From MWBF01 sp040772005 (lineage in GTDB: Bacteria; Chloroflexota; Anaerolineae; CG2-30-64-16), in the NCBI GenBank assembly GCA_040772005.1, contig JAXGYZ010000005.1, positions 248,001-312,000 of the forward strand: a stretch of 64,000 bases of DNA. Reading direction: 5' to 3'. Numbering within the stretch: position 1 is the stretch's first letter; the number at the start of each line of letters is the position of its first letter. Below the pieces are notes generated by a model. The model had not been told where the DNA came from and did not search any database. It was given only the letters and a program-made list of their open reading frames with translations. Below are positions 62,485 through 64,000 of this stretch, piece after piece. Position numbers and translations under genes: made by a program.

Positions 62485-64000
62485 TTACTTGATGTAGCCC
62501 TTACGGTAGTAGCCGATGCCGTCGGGCTGGATCCACATATCGGCGACCTTGTTGCTGATGCCGCCGAGCACGGTCGTGCGCCACAGGAAGATCCAGGGCG
62601 CCTCTTCCATGGCAATCTCCTGCGCCTTGGCGTACGCTTCCTTGCGGACGGCTTCATCCGCCGTCGCCAGGCCGGCCTTGATCTGCGCATCGAAGTCCGG
62701 GTTGTTCCAGAACGCCAGATTGAAGGATGCCGGCGGGATGGATTCCGAGGCCAGCAGCGGGCGCAGGCCCCAGTCGGCATCACCGGTGGACGGTGACCAG
62801 CCGGCGAAGTTCAGCATGCTCTGATTTTCTTCCATCGGCTTGAAGCGCTCGGCGCTGAGGGTCGCGGCTTCCATGTTCAGCACCTCGACCTCGACGCCGA
62901 CCTCCGCGAGCTGGCCCTGGATCGCGACGGCGACCTGCTTGGAGTCAGTCGCATCTGAGGCCCACAGCGTCGTCTTGAAGCTCGTCACGCCGGCTTCCGC
63001 CAGCAGCGCTTTGGCCTTCTCGGGGTCATATTCGTAGGTCTTGACGGACTTGTAGCCCCAGACGCGCGGGGCCAGCGGCGAGTCGATCATCTCACCGTAG
63101 CCGGCCAGCACCGAGTCGATGATGGCCTGCTTGTCCACCGCGTAGTTGAGCGCCTGGCGCACCCGCTTGTCGGTGAAGGGCTCCTTCTGGGTGTTCATGG
63201 CGACCCAGTAGGTGTAGATGGCTTCGTTTTCGACGATGGACGCATCGGCGCTGCCCTTGAGCAGCTCGACCTGCGGGTAAGGCACCTGGTTGATGAAGTG
63301 TGCGTCGCCGGCCTGGAGCATGCTGATGCGGGTGCCCGCCTCGGGCACGGGCTTGATGACGAAGCGGTCCACCTTGCCGGCTCGCTCCGGGTTCCAGTAA
63401 TCGGCAAACTTCTCGACGGTCAGGTGGTCGCCGGGGACCCACTCGACGAACTTGTAGGGGCCCGTGCCGACCGGGGCCTTGCCGAATTCCAGCACCTGCT
63501 CGCCCTGCTTGGCGGCCAGCGGGCTGACGATGCCGCCTGCGGGATGCGCAAAGGTGGCGATCATGGCGCCGAACGGCTCGGCCGTGGTGAATTTGACGGT
63601 GTATTCGTCGATCACCTCGGTCTTGGCGATGATGCGGTAGAGGCCGTAGCGCTTGAGCTTGTTATCAGGGTTGGTGACGCGGTCGAAGTTGTACTTGACT
63701 GCCTCGGCATTGAACGGTGCCCCGTCATGGAACTTAATGCCCTGGCGCAGATAGAAGGTGAACGTAGTGGCATCGTCGGATGCTTCCCAGCGTTCGGCCA
63801 GCATGGGCTCCATTTCCATCTTTTCGTTGAAGCCGATGAGCCCCTCGAACATCAGCTTCTCGGGCCCGTAGGAGGCATTGTCGTTGGTGTCGTGCGGGTC
63901 CAGGCTTACAACGTCGGCGTACTGCGCGATGACGATTTCGGTCGGTCCGGCCGCGGCGGCTGGTACAGCGGTGGGGGCCGCGGTGGCCCCAGCCTCGGCA
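62485..64000 (-). CDS. Peptide ABC transporter substrate-binding protein, family 5 (partial, N-terminus outside window)
   Basis: At least 505 residues open to the right edge; the in-frame ATG at 63852 is internal. SBP_bac_5 features: EIVIAQYADVVSLDPHD near the cut N-terminus, FEGLIGFNEKMEMEPMLAE, FHDGAPFNAEAVKYNFDR, and NYAVDKQAIIDSVLAGYGE. An Ala/Pro/Thr-rich linker precedes it, as in lipoprotein-anchored binding proteins. Feeds peptides to the DppB/DppC channel. Confidence 0.93.
   Translation of the reverse strand, partial: AEAGATAAPTAVPAAAAGPTEIVIAQYADVVSLDPHDTNDNASYGPEKLMFEGLIGFNEKMEMEPMLAERWEASDDATTFTFYLRQGIKFHDGAPFNAEAVKYNFDRVTNPDNKLKRYGLYRIIAKTEVIDEYTVKFTTAEPFGAMIATFAHPAGGIVSPLAAKQGEQVLEFGKAPVGTGPYKFVEWVPGDHLTVEKFADYWNPERAGKVDRFVIKPVPEAGTRISMLQAGDAHFINQVPYPQVELLKGSADASIVENEAIYTYWVAMNTQKEPFTDKRVRQALNYAVDKQAIIDSVLAGYGEMIDSPLAPRVWGYKSVKTYEYDPEKAKALLAEAGVTSFKTTLWASDATDSKQVAVAIQGQLAEVGVEVEVLNMEAATLSAERFKPMEENQSMLNFAGWSPSTGDADWGLRPLLASESIPPASFNLAFWNNPDFDAQIKAGLATADEAVRKEAYAKAQEIAMEEAPWIFLWRTTVLGGISNKVADMWIQPDGIGYYRKGYIK

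Overview
The window is a GC-rich bacterial chromosome segment, most likely from a member of the Chloroflexota (Anaerolineae-like). This is an inference, not a marker-gene placement. It rests on a LuxR-HTH/Kelch membrane fusion, many lipoproteins and beta-propeller proteins, a secreted protein with a hydrophobic 'VWLP' tail, a FIMAH-domain protein, no outer-membrane biogenesis genes, and an extreme load of short palindromic and heptamer-type intergenic repeats. Both window edges cut genes: an EamA transporter on the left and an oligopeptide-binding protein on the right.

Layout. 1-4.4 kb: EamA transporter, a ChlI/ChlD-type chelatase pair joined by a -1 frameshift signal, murQ with a palindromic operator, and a vapBC toxin-antitoxin pair. 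4.6-9.4 kb: DUF1906 secreted protein, dodecin, class C beta-lactamase-fold hydrolase, propeller lipoprotein. 9.8-14.5 kb: glgP glucan phosphorylase, HTH-TM-Kelch protein, four-helix-bundle protein. 14.5-24 kb: degenerate tyrosine recombinase, class I FBP aldolase, small membrane and secreted proteins, ArsR/DUF2087 regulator, phosphodiesterase, M50-CBS protease, ABC exporter. 24-26 kb: a NotI-like restriction system whose methylase gene is broken. 26-34.6 kb: housekeeping block rplU-rpmA-rpmE-tdk, then rluD-like, lspA, a DksA/TraR-type protein, and alaX-ileS behind a T-box leader. 34.6-44.9 kb: SH3/L,D-transpeptidase, metallopeptidase, MFS transporter, an ABC-2 exporter operon, DUF6951, CDP-alcohol phosphatidyltransferase, cytochrome c. 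45-50 kb: LpxL-like acyltransferase, a large tandem palindrome array, and an RraA-like/enolase-superfamily sugar-acid pair. 50-58 kb: cupin, GH13 amylase, a methylase-nuclease fusion flanked by duplicated tRNA-Gly 3' ends, YitT protein, glgB and a 34-bp tandem repeat. 58-64 kb: a candidate structured small RNA, HNH nuclease, five tRNAs, an Asp/Glu racemase and a dipeptide ABC transporter.

Themes. glgP, glgB and the GH13 enzyme point to storage-glucan turnover. Racemase plus Dpp/Opp transporter suggests peptide or amino-acid scavenging, and murQ suggests cell-wall recycling. Two restriction-modification loci are present: one decayed, one in a tRNA-bounded mini-island.

The most notable findings are: (1) a textbook programmed -1 frameshift cassette (A7 slippery run, 7-nt spacer, 12-bp stem containing the zero-frame stop) between the chelatase ATPase and VWA parts; (2) a 1.8-kb methylase-nuclease island bounded by 63-bp direct repeats of the tRNA-Gly(CCC) 3' end; (3) a T-box leader over alaX-ileS with an AT-rich repeat inserted in its linker; (4) a promoter-to-terminator RNA with mutually exclusive hairpins and an 18-codon ORF; (5) several MITE-like repeat families, some of which have become coding sequence (ileS, rluD-like, yitT-like).
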